64,000 bases of DNA from an uncultured Bacteroidales bacterium (GCA_902800925.1 CADCGD010000004.1:48495-112494); one strand, 5' to 3'; shown: positions 42,074 to 51,465, counted from the stretch's first letter. A program made the numbers and translations. Notes: generated from the letters alone by a model not told the origin.

Positions 42074-42811
42074 ATGGAAATCGCAATCTTCAAATACTAC
42101 TGGTTAGACACATGGGTGCTCGCCAACGTAATACAATTAGCTACGCAGGACTTCTGCATCCGATACCTTAACCAGACCAACGACCCTTGCGGACGGCTCT
42201 TCGACCAAATGACCATGGCGGCACGCTCGGTTCCTGCCAATATTGCTGAAGGCAGTTCCAGGCATTCCACCTCACGAGAGACAGAAATGAAACTTATTGA
42301 CGTGGCTCGTGCCAGTCTCTCTGAACTGTCTAACGACTACCTTAACTGGCTTCTGCGCTGTGAAAATACTCCCTGGTCATCAACATCACAAGAATATCTT
42401 GCCGTCAACAACATCCAACTGGACCGTCCAATGTATAAAGATGATGTCCTTTACCAAAGCAGCAAACATATTCTGACCCAAAAGCACAAGTTTGACAATT
42501 GGCTAACCAGGGGCGATTCACTGATAGCAGCCAACTGTCTTATCATTCTCTGCAACCGTCTTATTATGATGCTTAGACGCCAAATAGAACATCTGTTGGA
42601 TACGTTCAAAGTGGAAGGCGGCTTTACCGAGGGACTCACTGCCGAACGTCTGGCCTATCGTTCCCAGCAAAGTACACAAAGCGGTGCTCCCAATTGTCCT
42701 CTATGCGGTAAGCCCATGATTAAGCGTGTCGCCAAGAAAGGCATCAACTCCGGTAAAGAATTCTGGAGCTGTAGCAACTACCCCACCTGCAACGGAACAT
42801 TAAACATCTAA
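42074..42811 (+). CDS. Four-helix-bundle (S23/IVS-like) protein fused to a topoisomerase-type zinc finger
   Basis: The 245-residue protein begins with a helical domain (about 1-195) of the 23S rRNA intervening-sequence protein family; VPANIAEGSSRHS and the RASLSELSNDYL helix are typical. The last 40 residues are a C4 zinc finger as in topoisomerase I C-termini: CPLCGKPMIKR then GKEFWSCSNYPTCNG. The zinc finger suggests binding to DNA or RNA. The biological role is unknown. It sits between two octanucleotide arrays. Confidence 0.8.
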   Translation: MEIAIFKYYWLDTWVLANVIQLATQDFCIRYLNQTNDPCGRLFDQMTMAARSVPANIAEGSSRHSTSRETEMKLIDVARASLSELSNDYLNWLLRCENTPWSSTSQEYLAVNNIQLDRPMYKDDVLYQSSKHILTQKHKFDNWLTRGDSLIAANCLIILCNRLIMMLRRQIEHLLDTFKVEGGFTEGLTAERLAYRSQQSTQSGAPNCPLCGKPMIKRVAKKGINSGKEFWSCSNYPTCNGTLNI

Positions 42812-42821
42812 CAGAAATCTT

Positions 42822-42997
42822 CGACGCATCGAAACCTCGAAACATCGAAACATCGAAATATCGAAACATCGAAGCCTCGAAACATCGAAACATCGAAATA
42901 TCGAAACATCGAAATATCGAAATATCGAAACATCGAAGCCTCGAAACATCGAAACATCGAAATATCGAAACATCGAAATATCGAAATATCGAAATCT
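42822..42997. repeat. Octanucleotide array C (up to the tadA start codon)
   Basis: Twenty-two exact-length 8-base units (CGAAACAT, CGAAATAT, CGAAGCCT types) with no spacer. A higher-order period of eight units (64 bases) is visible: units 6-13 match units 14-21 except in the last. The array ends one base before the ATG of tadA, so it forms the ribosome-binding region. Confidence 0.93.
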
Positions 42998-42998
42998 C

Positions 42999-43442
42999 AT
43001 GGACCAGAAAAATAAAGACGAGCGGTATATGCGCAAGGCCCTGGACGAAGCCAAGCAGGCCTTTGACGAGGGCGAGATACCCATTGGAGCGGTTGTGGTC
43101 TGCCAGGACCGCATCATTGCACGTGCTCACAACCTGACAGAGACATTGCACGACGTAACAGCCCATGCCGAGATGCAGGCTATCACTGCTGCAGCCAACG
43201 AACTGGGCGGCAAGTACCTCACCGACTGCACACTCTACGTCACAGTAGAGCCCTGCACCATGTGTGCCGGAGCCTTAGGCTGGAGTCAGATACCCCGCAT
43301 CGTTTATGGCTGTCGCGACGAGAAGCGTGGCTACACCGACTATGCGCCCCACGCCCTGCACCCCAAATGTCAGGTTACTGGTGGTGTGCTCGAAGAGGAA
43401 TGCCGACAACTGATGCAGGACTTTTTCAAGAGTAAACGGTAA
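42999..43442 (+). CDS. tadA: tRNA-specific adenosine deaminase
   Basis: The 147-residue enzyme converts A34 to inosine in tRNA-Arg(ACG). The zinc site is complete: HAEMQAI with the catalytic glutamate and TVEPCTMCAGAL (PCxxC). The N-terminus DERYMRKALDEAKQAF is typical. The start codon is placed right after the 176-base octanucleotide array, with no promoter box in between, so expression probably depends on upstream transcription. Confidence 0.96.
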   Translation: MDQKNKDERYMRKALDEAKQAFDEGEIPIGAVVVCQDRIIARAHNLTETLHDVTAHAEMQAITAAANELGGKYLTDCTLYVTVEPCTMCAGALGWSQIPRIVYGCRDEKRGYTDYAPHALHPKCQVTGGVLEEECRQLMQDFFKSKR

Positions 43443-43502
43443 AGGTGACCGTGTAATCGTCATCAAAACTATGCTTTTTCGTAGGCACGTCACTTTAGGG
43501 TC

Positions 43503-43640
43503 GTTCCTGACGTTCCTTTCACCCGTTCCGATGGCGTTTTGCGGTCGTTCCGATGATACTTTACCCCTCTAAAGTATCATCGGAACGGGTCGTAGATGAC
43601 GTCGGAAGCACCCGAAGATGACGTTGGAAAGAGTCATGAA
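43503..43640. repeat. Large imperfect palindrome between tadA and the C10 protease
   Basis: The centre is a perfect 18-bp inverted repeat (43546-43563 with 43570-43587, loop CCCCTC). Outward on both sides the same GGAACGGGT/ACCCGTTCC words recur in mirrored orientation, and on the right about 22-base units starting ATGACGT are repeated. It may act as a terminator for the convergent genes, but there is no T-run. The rest of the 298-base gap shows nothing else. Confidence 0.6.
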
Positions 43641-43740
43641 TGACATACCTTCAAGACAAAATATAGCGGAACCACCATTGTGTAGTGGCTCCGCATATAT
43701 ATTAAAGTGTAAGAATCCGTAATTCCGTGATTCCTTGTGA

Positions 43741-45387
43741 TTACTTCACCACGACCTTTTTTCCATTCCGGATATACAGACCACGGGTAGGAGTCTTCAC
43801 CTCACGACCTTGCAGGTCGAAGTAGCGTGCTGAGGCATCAGACTGTGTGGCAACAGGTGACTGAATAGCAGTAGCCACATTGAGAGACCACAGGTCATCC
43901 GTACTCTCCTGCCACGTAACACCATCAGGAGACTTAGTAACAATGAAATTGTTGACCTGTCCCTCCAAGGGACGTACCAATTGCCACTGGGTATCCTCTG
44001 CTGTGCGGGAGGCGACGTAGAGACGATAGGTTCCGTCAGATACTGATGACACACTATTTGCCAACAGACTAATAGACTGTAGCCAGTAGGTACCATTGAC
44101 GATGGGTTTAATGGTCATCTCATCTGTTTTCTTCAGTACCGTTATATCTCCCGTTTCCATATTCTGCAAAACGCAAGCTATAACACCTGTGAAACCTTCT
44201 GCTCCTGCATTGTAAATTTTGCCGGTAATGGTAACACTCGTTTTAATCTTGATGAACGATAACTCTTTCGCCACAATCTGAGACTCGTAAGGAATATTGG
44301 CATCCGGACTCACATTCAATATCATATTCTGGGCTATCGAAAACTGATAGGAAGGCGGATTTAACAAAGCAATGTCAAAAAAGCCATCCGACTTACCGCC
44401 CCATCCCCAATTGATGTGTACCAGACCTGATTCGTCGTAGCCGTCCAAGACGAAAGCATGACCGCCACCACCATCGCTGACACCATCATAGTAGATAGGC
44501 CCATACTGATTCAGTTCATGATAAATCAGCTTCATCCAAGACTCTGCGGAGTAATAATCACGGGTATAGAGACGTGCATTCTTATTATATCTGAAATAGG
44601 TTTTCAAAGCCCTACATGCCTCTTGGCCAAAGGCACCACTTCCGCTTGCCGTATAGCTCATATCTACAGCCACACCACAATGGAGCATCAGCGTAGCCAC
44701 AGCATTTGCCTGTTCATCAGTATAGGTCGTTGAGCTATAGTCGTCAAGCATGTTATTCCAGTCATAGTGAGTCTCTCCGAAATTAGCATAGATGATACGG
44801 CCATCACCCAAAGACGGCTGGAAGGAATACTGGTGCTCGCCTTGTCCTTGCATAGGATAATTATAATACTTCATGACCTGCGACAAAGCCGTTGCAACGC
44901 ATCCTGTAGGATAAAGCCTTGAGGAAGAGCCATTACCGCCGGGACACAGATTATTATAAGGTTTCCCCTGATCCCAATGAGTCTTCACCAAAGGATCCAG
45001 CTTGGAAGGAAATTCTGAAGATGGCGGAATAGTTGTTCTGCGCTGACCAGTAGCAACAATATGCTTCAGCGCTTTGTCAGCTGCATCCAGATACCACGAC
45101 AATGCCGGCGGAAAAGTCGTAAAGGGTGTCTGCGAATAGCCCACTACAGCAGGAACGTTATCATCATTAGCAATGATGACAAATCCTTCTTGCTCATGGC
45201 CAATAACCGTCAGCATATCACCTTGCTGCAAAGTCTTCAGGGAATTCGTATTGCCGGCACGATGCGTATGAAATCCATACAGGATATTCTGCGCCACGCT
45301 GAACATTTCAGTTTCCGAACGGTTAGAAGCCATTGCCGTTCCTACTATCCATATGAGTAATAACAGTGTTGTGTTCCTCAGTTTCAT
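43741..45387 (-). CDS. Secreted C10 cysteine peptidase (streptopain/prevotellin-like) with a T9SS-type tail
   Basis: The 548-residue protein starts with a signal peptide (to about residue 20) and a Spi-like propeptide (about 25-115). The mature C10 peptidase has the catalytic Cys163 in PTGCVATALSQVMKYY and His310 in GGHAFVLDGYDESGLVHINWGWGG. Two beta domains follow. The end (YFDLQGREVKTPTRGLYIRNGKKVVVK in pieces: YFDLQGREV, GLYIRNGKKVVVK) looks like the short C-terminal sorting signal of Bacteroidota type IX secretion. It degrades extracellular protein. It follows the SusCD-lipoprotein operon after a terminator. Confidence 0.9.
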   Translation of the reverse strand: MKLRNTTLLLLIWIVGTAMASNRSETEMFSVAQNILYGFHTHRAGNTNSLKTLQQGDMLTVIGHEQEGFVIIANDDNVPAVVGYSQTPFTTFPPALSWYLDAADKALKHIVATGQRRTTIPPSSEFPSKLDPLVKTHWDQGKPYNNLCPGGNGSSSRLYPTGCVATALSQVMKYYNYPMQGQGEHQYSFQPSLGDGRIIYANFGETHYDWNNMLDDYSSTTYTDEQANAVATLMLHCGVAVDMSYTASGSGAFGQEACRALKTYFRYNKNARLYTRDYYSAESWMKLIYHELNQYGPIYYDGVSDGGGGHAFVLDGYDESGLVHINWGWGGKSDGFFDIALLNPPSYQFSIAQNMILNVSPDANIPYESQIVAKELSFIKIKTSVTITGKIYNAGAEGFTGVIACVLQNMETGDITVLKKTDEMTIKPIVNGTYWLQSISLLANSVSSVSDGTYRLYVASRTAEDTQWQLVRPLEGQVNNFIVTKSPDGVTWQESTDDLWSLNVATAIQSPVATQSDASARYFDLQGREVKTPTRGLYIRNGKKVVVK

Positions 45388-45403
45388 AGCAAAAAGTTCG
45401 TTT

Positions 45404-45450
45404 AGAAAAAAGGCCGCACCGCAGTAAATTCGACGGCACGGCCTTTTGTT
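45404..45450 (-). terminator. Terminator after the SusCD-lipoprotein operon
   Basis: On the minus strand AAAAGGCCG..CCG pairs with CGG..CGGCCTTTTTT, an interrupted stem ending in a T-run, between the lipoprotein gene and the C10 peptidase gene. Confidence 0.7.
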
Positions 45451-45464
45451 TATTTAAATAGTTC

Positions 45465-46247
45465 TTATTCGGGAAGTGCTAATGCATCATATTCAGTACC
45501 TGCACCGAATGAACCTGCAGATACAGTATAAGTCGTCGGGAGATAAATCACACTACCATCACGAATAATATCGACAGGCTTACCATCATCGGTTGTTCTA
45601 CCTGCAACAGATATCATACCATAGCTGGGATGAACATATCCTGTTTCCTGCTTGGCAATCGGCTTGAGCAGATGCTGTCCGTCCTCAGTTAACTCAAAGA
45701 TGATATCGTAACCTTTAGCAATGCAATCAGTCAGTTTATACATCTGAGTGCCTTCTCCACGGTATACATCTTGCTCCCATGACTGTCCAAAAAGCCAGCA
45801 CTGATATACACCAACACCGAGATACTCCCATACGAAGTCACGGGTAATGGTGAATGTTGCAGACTTTACACCGTAAACAGTAGCATTCTCTTCAGCTACA
45901 GAAATCGTAACCTGTTCGGTTGTACCACCTAAGATGGCGAAAGGAATATCTATCGTCTTCTTAGCCTCGTCTGCAGAGAAACTTACAGATGAAGGAACAT
46001 TGAAATGAGCGTTGTCACAGGTCAGCTTAACATCCTCTGCGGCACCGACATTAGTACGCATCAAAGTGAGTTTCAAAATCTGAGCATCCTCTGCAGCATA
46101 CTTTAACGTTGTAGCGTCAACGCTGAGGAATGCACCTGGATCCTGCGCACCAGGTCCGTCATAGTCGTAAGTATCTTTACATGAGGTAACAGCCATAGCC
46201 ATCACTCCAGCAAGTACAACATATGCATATTTCATTATCTTTTTCAT
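45465..46247 (-). CDS. Unknown surface lipoprotein of the SusCD operon
   Basis: The 260-residue lipoprotein has its lipobox ending VTSC with KDTYDYD after it, which fits surface export. Residues about 40-130 form a beta-sandwich resembling Calx-beta/BACON-type modules (LKLTLMRTNVGAAEDVKLT, FSADEAKKTIDIPF). The rest has aromatic residues (WEYLGVGVYQCWLFGQSWEQ) that could bind ligand. It is placed like SusE/SusF proteins, third after SusC and SusD. I do not recognise a closer family. Confidence 0.75.
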   Translation of the reverse strand: MKKIMKYAYVVLAGVMAMAVTSCKDTYDYDGPGAQDPGAFLSVDATTLKYAAEDAQILKLTLMRTNVGAAEDVKLTCDNAHFNVPSSVSFSADEAKKTIDIPFAILGGTTEQVTISVAEENATVYGVKSATFTITRDFVWEYLGVGVYQCWLFGQSWEQDVYRGEGTQMYKLTDCIAKGYDIIFELTEDGQHLLKPIAKQETGYVHPSYGMISVAGRTTDDGKPVDIIRDGSVIYLPTTYTVSAGSFGAGTEYDALALPE

Positions 46248-46275
46248 AATCGTCTTTCTTTAATGATGATTCAAA

Positions 46276-47883
46276 TTATTTACTCCATACAGGATATACA
46301 TCTGATGGGTCAGGATTGTTCCAACCATCTACAGCAGGATTGTTGTTCTTCTCTGTACGTACCATCACGAGGTTCATCCATGCAGGACGAGTGGTGGTGT
46401 TGAAACGGGCGGTAGCAATAAAGTTAGTTCCTTCATAGCCACGAACAACAGGATAGTTCAGTCGTTTGATATCGAAGAACGACTGTCCCTCACCTACCAG
46501 TTCTACACGCTTCTGGAAGACAATTTCCTCAATCAGATTAGCACCGGTGAGTGTGGTGTTGTAGTTAGGATCACGATACTGCTTCATGAAACTGTTGATC
46601 AGCTGCTGACCCTCACTGTCACTCTGATGAGCGGCAGCCTCGGCCTCGATGAAGTACATCTCCTCAACGCGCATAATAGGATATGCAGTAGCAGAACCTT
46701 CCATATAGTCATCAGCATTACCATTGCCTGGACGGAACTTTACCATAGTGTAATCATCCATATCGGCAGCGTAAGCCTTATTAACATATGAAACCTTGCT
46801 GGCCAATGGAGAATCATCAGGAGCCTTGAACCACAGCTTACGGAAGTCAGTGTCCTTAATTCTATTATAGAAGCTCTTGCTTGCTACGTTGTACAAACCT
46901 GTTGCAGGGCCACAGTAACCAAATGTTGACTCATCGCTGACATGAGATGTCCAGTTGATGATACCAGTCTGTACAACATCATCCTCTGTAGTCTGCTTTG
47001 CACCCCACATCCAAGGATCTGTAACATTGAAGCCTGTGGTTGTGTTCAGACATTCCTGCTGAGTCATAGGACCAACATTTGCTGCATCGATAGCCTTACG
47101 AGCATACTCTTTAGCCTTGGCATAGTCCTCAAGCCACATATAAAGACGGGCTTTCAAACCGTATACACAAGCGAGGTCAGGAAGAGTCTTGCCCTGAGTG
47201 TTAGTCAAATTGGGAATTAACTCCTCTGCCTTGTTCAAATCGCTTTCGATGAATTTAGCCATATCAGTGCGAGAAGCACGAGGATTGTTGCGGGCTTCAT
47301 CCTGAGTCATCTCAGCCTTTACGATGGGAACGGTGAGATTAGTAACGTCGTTACCATTAGCATTGATGTTAGAGGTACCATCGTTAGGCAGGAACTCATA
47401 CATACGAGCCATATCCAGATAAAGCATGGCACGGAAAGCATAGCCTGTACCCAGATAGCCCTTCTGCTCTTCAGTAGCAGAGCCTTCGACAACGTTGCCA
47501 ATAATGTTGTTAGAAGCCAATACGAAACCATAGTAGTAGTTCCAGATGAACTGACCGAAGATATAGGCATCACCCTGATACTGGTTGCAGAGCCAGTAAC
47601 GCCACTGGTTGTAACTGGTAGAACTCTTTGTAATATCGCTGGCAAAGAGGTCGCGGACATGCATCATAGCACCATAACCAAACGAGTAGTGACGGTCTTC
47701 ATCCCACAAGTGGTTGAAGTAAGCAGGCTGAGCCATCAACAGAGCTTCTGTTGCAGATGCAGACTCGGCAATCTGTTTGGTTGTAGCTACCGATGTAGGC
47801 TCGGTCTCTTCAATACAGCTGGTATTCACCAAAGCCAAAGAGAAAAGGCCTGCGCTTAATATTGATTTGAAATATCTTTTCAT
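46276..47883 (-). CDS. SusD/RagB-like nutrient-binding lipoprotein
   Basis: The 535-residue lipoprotein (lipobox VNTSC, then IEETE) has the SusD family layout: TPR-like helices in the first half (LGTGYAFRAMLYLDMARMYE; ADLACVYGLKARLYMWLEDYAKAKEYA-like segment), and the C-terminal PFAM-type end with VEEMYFIEAEAAAH, EEIVFQKRVELVGEGQSFFDIKRL in pieces. SusD proteins lie over the SusC pore and bind oligosaccharides or peptides. The neighbouring C10 protease makes peptides a plausible ligand, as in the RagAB system. Confidence 0.93.
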   Translation of the reverse strand: MKRYFKSILSAGLFSLALVNTSCIEETEPTSVATTKQIAESASATEALLMAQPAYFNHLWDEDRHYSFGYGAMMHVRDLFASDITKSSTSYNQWRYWLCNQYQGDAYIFGQFIWNYYYGFVLASNNIIGNVVEGSATEEQKGYLGTGYAFRAMLYLDMARMYEFLPNDGTSNINANGNDVTNLTVPIVKAEMTQDEARNNPRASRTDMAKFIESDLNKAEELIPNLTNTQGKTLPDLACVYGLKARLYMWLEDYAKAKEYARKAIDAANVGPMTQQECLNTTTGFNVTDPWMWGAKQTTEDDVVQTGIINWTSHVSDESTFGYCGPATGLYNVASKSFYNRIKDTDFRKLWFKAPDDSPLASKVSYVNKAYAADMDDYTMVKFRPGNGNADDYMEGSATAYPIMRVEEMYFIEAEAAAHQSDSEGQQLINSFMKQYRDPNYNTTLTGANLIEEIVFQKRVELVGEGQSFFDIKRLNYPVVRGYEGTNFIATARFNTTTRPAWMNLVMVRTEKNNNPAVDGWNNPDPSDVYPVWSK

Positions 47884-47920
47884 ATTCGTTTTCTTTTATA
47901 CCTTTTTACTTATTTATCCA

Positions 47921-50900
47921 TTAGAACGTCACTGAGATACCACCAGAAATAGTACGGATAGCGCTGTAATACTGAGCACCTGAACCACCAGTGATGCTGC
48001 GACGTGGGTCAAGACCCTGACGCTTTGACCAAAGCCATACATTGTCAGCTACGCCGTAGATGCGGATTTTCTCAACCATGAACTTCTTGGTGAGCGACTT
48101 CGGCAGTGTGTAACCAATTGTAATATTCTGCAGTGAGAGGTAAGAAGCACCTATGATGAAACGGTCTGATGCACCATTGCTATAGGTATCCTGAGACTGA
48201 TAACGAGGAACGTCAGTAACCTTGTTAGTTGGAGTCCAAGAGTTCAGCATATCAACATGCATACCGAAACCACGGGTGTTACCCATCAAGCTTGCATACT
48301 CACTGTCGTATACCTTACCGCCCAACTGATACTGGAAGTCAATAGAGAAGTCAAAGCCCTTCCAAGCAACGCTGGTACCGAAACCACCATATACATCAGG
48401 CATCATGTCGCCAATGATATAGTCATCAGACTCAGTATAGTTGGTAGTAGTCTCCTCACCGACCTTCTTACGACGCTTCTCACCGACGTAGCTGTCAGGA
48501 TTGTCAATCTTGTTCCAGTTAGAATCGTAGTAGATTTCCTTACCGTTGGCATCCTTCTCATAGACGTTCTTCCACCACATTGACACACCAGTCTCAGGAT
48601 CAACACCTGCATAGCGACGTGTCATATAGCTATAACGTGACTCACCTTCCATGTAGAAGTAGCTGCCAGATGAATAACCCTTGCCCTGCAGGTTATCCTG
48701 CCAAGTCTTACGGGCCTCAGCCAACTCGGTAACCTCATTGTGGTTAGAAGTCAGGTTGGCATAAACAGTCCAGCTAAAGTCCTTCAGGCGCAGAGGCTCT
48801 GCGTGCAGGTCAATTTCAACACCCTTGTTAACCATGTTACCTACGTTAGCATAGTAACCGGTATAACCGAATGAGGCGGGCAATGGATACCATGACAACA
48901 TGTCATTGGTCTTATTGCGATAATACTCAATGCTACCCCAAATACGGTTGCGGAACAAAGAGAAATCAACACCAACATTGAATTTAGCAGCCTTCTCCCA
49001 AGAGATATCCACGTTACCCAGTGAAGAAGGAACCAAAGATACCTGGTTGTTAGCATTGTTAATGTTGAAATAGTTAATATAACGATAAGAACCAATCTGG
49101 TCATTACCATTCTCACCATAAGAAGCCTTCAGTTTCAGTTCGTTAACCCATTTTACATTGAAGAACTTCTCCTTGCTCAGCATCCAGGCTGCACCCAGTG
49201 ACCAGAAAGTACCCCAACGGTTATCTGGAGCGAAGTGTGAAGATGCCTCGTAAGTAACTGAGCTATGTACGAAGTAGCGCTCGTCGAAGCTGTACTGTGC
49301 ACGACCTACCCAACGCTCATCGTTATAGTCGCCCTGAGTAGAAGAAGCACTACCCAAGATAACGGCACCTGCCAGTTCCTTATTGAAAACAGAGAACATG
49401 TTCTGCTTTGAAGCCCACAGGTCATAGTCACGGTCACGAGTGTACTCGTGAGCTACCATTGCCTCAATATCATGCTTGCCAAAAGAACCACGCCAGTTCA
49501 AACGCTGCTGGAAGTTGTAGTTCCACCAACGCAGATGCTCCTTTTGTACAATACCATTTGAGCTGGCATACTGACCAAAGAATGGGTTGGTAGTATTGGT
49601 ATAGCGATATTCGCGCATGTAAACACTGTTGATAGAAGTAAAGGTAAAGCCATAAGGCAAACGAACTTCGATAGTACCAGATGCATTTACGGTGTTACCC
49701 TCACGCTCACGTGTATCCAATGTGTTAGCAGAGATGGGGTTCGACTGACTCAGGTATGGACGATACTGACCGTTGATAGCACGATCACCATAGTCGTAGA
49801 AATTCATACGAGACTTCTCATCGTAAATGAAATTTCCGTTAGCGTCACGGATATAAACAGGATAGATAGGAGCAATGTTAATCAGTGAGAAAGCATTACC
49901 AGAGCTGCCGCTTGTTCCATCATCGCCCAGATAGTTCTGCTTGAAGTGAGAATAGCTGACATTAGCGCCAACCTTCAACCACTCCTTCAGCTGGTAATCA
50001 GCCTTCAGACGAGCAGTGAAACGCTTATAGTCTGAACCGGTTGTGATACCTTCGTTGTCCAGGTAGTTACCAGACAGGTAGAACGTGCTACGATCAGTTG
50101 CACCATTTGCACTGATAGTATATTCCTGACGGAGACCATTGTGATAAACCTCGTCCTCCCAGTTGTCAGGAGTCAACAGGTAGTCACTACCATTATAGCT
50201 AACCACACGGCCCAAGGTCGCATTGGGATTCATCTTACCGTTCTGACCAATCATCATCTGACCAGTGGGAACGTTGAACACATTGTAACCCAATGTAAAG
50301 TCACCTGAATTAGCCAACATGTTCTGGTTAGCCCACATCCATGCATCATTAGCATTCATACCCAGCTTATCCTGAGCATAAAGGTTCAGACCACCATAAT
50401 ACATCTCATAATATTTGGCAGGGTCACCGATAACCTCGTAGTTAGGAGTAGCCTTCTGGTTAGAACCCCACTTGGCATCAAATGTAATAGTAGCATCCTT
50501 ACCACGCTTACCAGTCTTGGTAGTAATAAGAATAACACCATTACCACCACGAGCACCATACAATGATGTAGAAGCAGCATCCTTCAGCACGGTCATCGAC
50601 TCAACGTCACTTGGGTTGATATCGTTCAAAGAACCATCATAAGGAGCACCATCAACAACCAGCAGAGGATCACTTTCTGCATTGATAGAGTTCACACCAC
50701 GGATACGGATAGTAGGTGTAGTACCAGGCTGACCTGAAGCACTATAAATCTGCACACCAGCAGCCTTACCCTTCAAGGCATCAACTGCGTTGGTAACCTG
50801 TACTTTGCCAATTTCATCAGCGTTTACAACAGAAGCAGAACCCGTGAATGAAGATTTCTTCTGCGTACCGTAAGCCACAACGATCACCTCGTCCAAAGCC

Positions 50901-51193
50901 TTCTGGTCACTGGTCAGCATAATCTTCATGTTTGGACGTGCGCTAACCTCAATAGGCTCCATACCCACGTAAGTGATACGCAACATTTTCTTACCTTCAG
51001 GTACAGTCAGCGAGAACTTACCATTGGCATCCGTTACAGTACCGGTCTGTGTGCCAACGACTAAGACGCTAGCGCCAATGACGGGCTGTCCATCATCTTG
51101 AGATGTCACGGTACCATTAACTTTAGTCTGAGCCAGAGCCGTTCCTACCATGAGGAAGAGCGCGGCCAAAAACATAGTTAGTCTTTTTTTCAT
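47921..51193 (-). CDS. SusC/RagA-family TonB-linked outer-membrane transporter
   Basis: The ATG at 51193 gives 1090 residues. It has a signal peptide (ending ALAQ), a carboxypeptidase-like domain (VNGTVTSQDDGQPVIGASVL), the family segment LDEVIVVAYGTQKKSSFTGS (VVAYGTQKK), the plug with IRIRGVNSINAESDPLLVVDG in pieces (RIRGVNSIN, LLVVDGAPYDG) and SLYGARGGNGVILITTK, then a large barrel ending ISGGISVTF. It imports large nutrient oligomers together with the SusD partner directly downstream. Confidence 0.95.
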   Translation of the reverse strand: MKKRLTMFLAALFLMVGTALAQTKVNGTVTSQDDGQPVIGASVLVVGTQTGTVTDANGKFSLTVPEGKKMLRITYVGMEPIEVSARPNMKIMLTSDQKALDEVIVVAYGTQKKSSFTGSASVVNADEIGKVQVTNAVDALKGKAAGVQIYSASGQPGTTPTIRIRGVNSINAESDPLLVVDGAPYDGSLNDINPSDVESMTVLKDAASTSLYGARGGNGVILITTKTGKRGKDATITFDAKWGSNQKATPNYEVIGDPAKYYEMYYGGLNLYAQDKLGMNANDAWMWANQNMLANSGDFTLGYNVFNVPTGQMMIGQNGKMNPNATLGRVVSYNGSDYLLTPDNWEDEVYHNGLRQEYTISANGATDRSTFYLSGNYLDNEGITTGSDYKRFTARLKADYQLKEWLKVGANVSYSHFKQNYLGDDGTSGSSGNAFSLINIAPIYPVYIRDANGNFIYDEKSRMNFYDYGDRAINGQYRPYLSQSNPISANTLDTREREGNTVNASGTIEVRLPYGFTFTSINSVYMREYRYTNTTNPFFGQYASSNGIVQKEHLRWWNYNFQQRLNWRGSFGKHDIEAMVAHEYTRDRDYDLWASKQNMFSVFNKELAGAVILGSASSTQGDYNDERWVGRAQYSFDERYFVHSSVTYEASSHFAPDNRWGTFWSLGAAWMLSKEKFFNVKWVNELKLKASYGENGNDQIGSYRYINYFNINNANNQVSLVPSSLGNVDISWEKAAKFNVGVDFSLFRNRIWGSIEYYRNKTNDMLSWYPLPASFGYTGYYANVGNMVNKGVEIDLHAEPLRLKDFSWTVYANLTSNHNEVTELAEARKTWQDNLQGKGYSSGSYFYMEGESRYSYMTRRYAGVDPETGVSMWWKNVYEKDANGKEIYYDSNWNKIDNPDSYVGEKRRKKVGEETTTNYTESDDYIIGDMMPDVYGGFGTSVAWKGFDFSIDFQYQLGGKVYDSEYASLMGNTRGFGMHVDMLNSWTPTNKVTDVPRYQSQDTYSNGASDRFIIGASYLSLQNITIGYTLPKSLTKKFMVEKIRIYGVADNVWLWSKRQGLDPRRSITGGSGAQYYSAIRTISGGISVTF

Positions 51194-51299
51194 AAACACT
51201 CTCTTGTTATTATTAATACGTTAATTAATTATATATGGTCTCTACATGTCATACCTCTGCGCAAGAGGCATAGCGCATCCAATTACGAATACGACCGTG

Positions 51300-51307
51300 C
51301 AAAGGTA
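51300..51307 (-). promoter_or_regulatory. -7 box of the SusCD operon
   Basis: TACCTTTG on the minus strand, with a TTTG about 20 bases further upstream that fits the -33 element. The leader is about 100 bases and contains a small hairpin (CCTCT/AGAGG). The rest of the 310-base gap to the next gene holds only this promoter and the terminator at 51431-51465. Confidence 0.75.
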
Positions 51308-51430
51308 ATGTATTCAAAGCTAAAAAACAAATAAAATTTAAAAAAAAATACATTTTAAGGCAAAAAATTAACTTAAAAGCATCATTTTCTGCCAAACTGG
51401 TGCATTTTTTAAGCAAAAGTTTGCACACTG

Positions 51431-51465
51431 AAAAAAAAGATGTCACATAAAAGTATATGACATCT
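51431..51465 (-). terminator. Terminator of the coiled-coil lipoprotein gene
   Basis: On the minus strand AGATGTCA and TGACATCT form an 8-bp stem with a 12-base loop, followed by seven to eight T residues. Confidence 0.8.

Noticed and set aside
42074-42811. Four-helix-bundle gene considered as the accessory protein of a diversity-generating retroelement
   Set aside because: There is no reverse transcriptase, no template/variable repeat pair and no adenine-biased region nearby.
42822-42997. Octanucleotide array C considered as a CRISPR array
   Set aside because: The unit is 8 bases, directly tandem, with no unique spacers and no cas genes.
42744-43166. Minus-strand frames over the octanucleotide array that read as a repeated CFDISMFR-like peptide
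   Set aside because: An 8-base repeat without stops is open in several frames; the frame also runs through tadA on the opposite strand. No start or promoter supports it.
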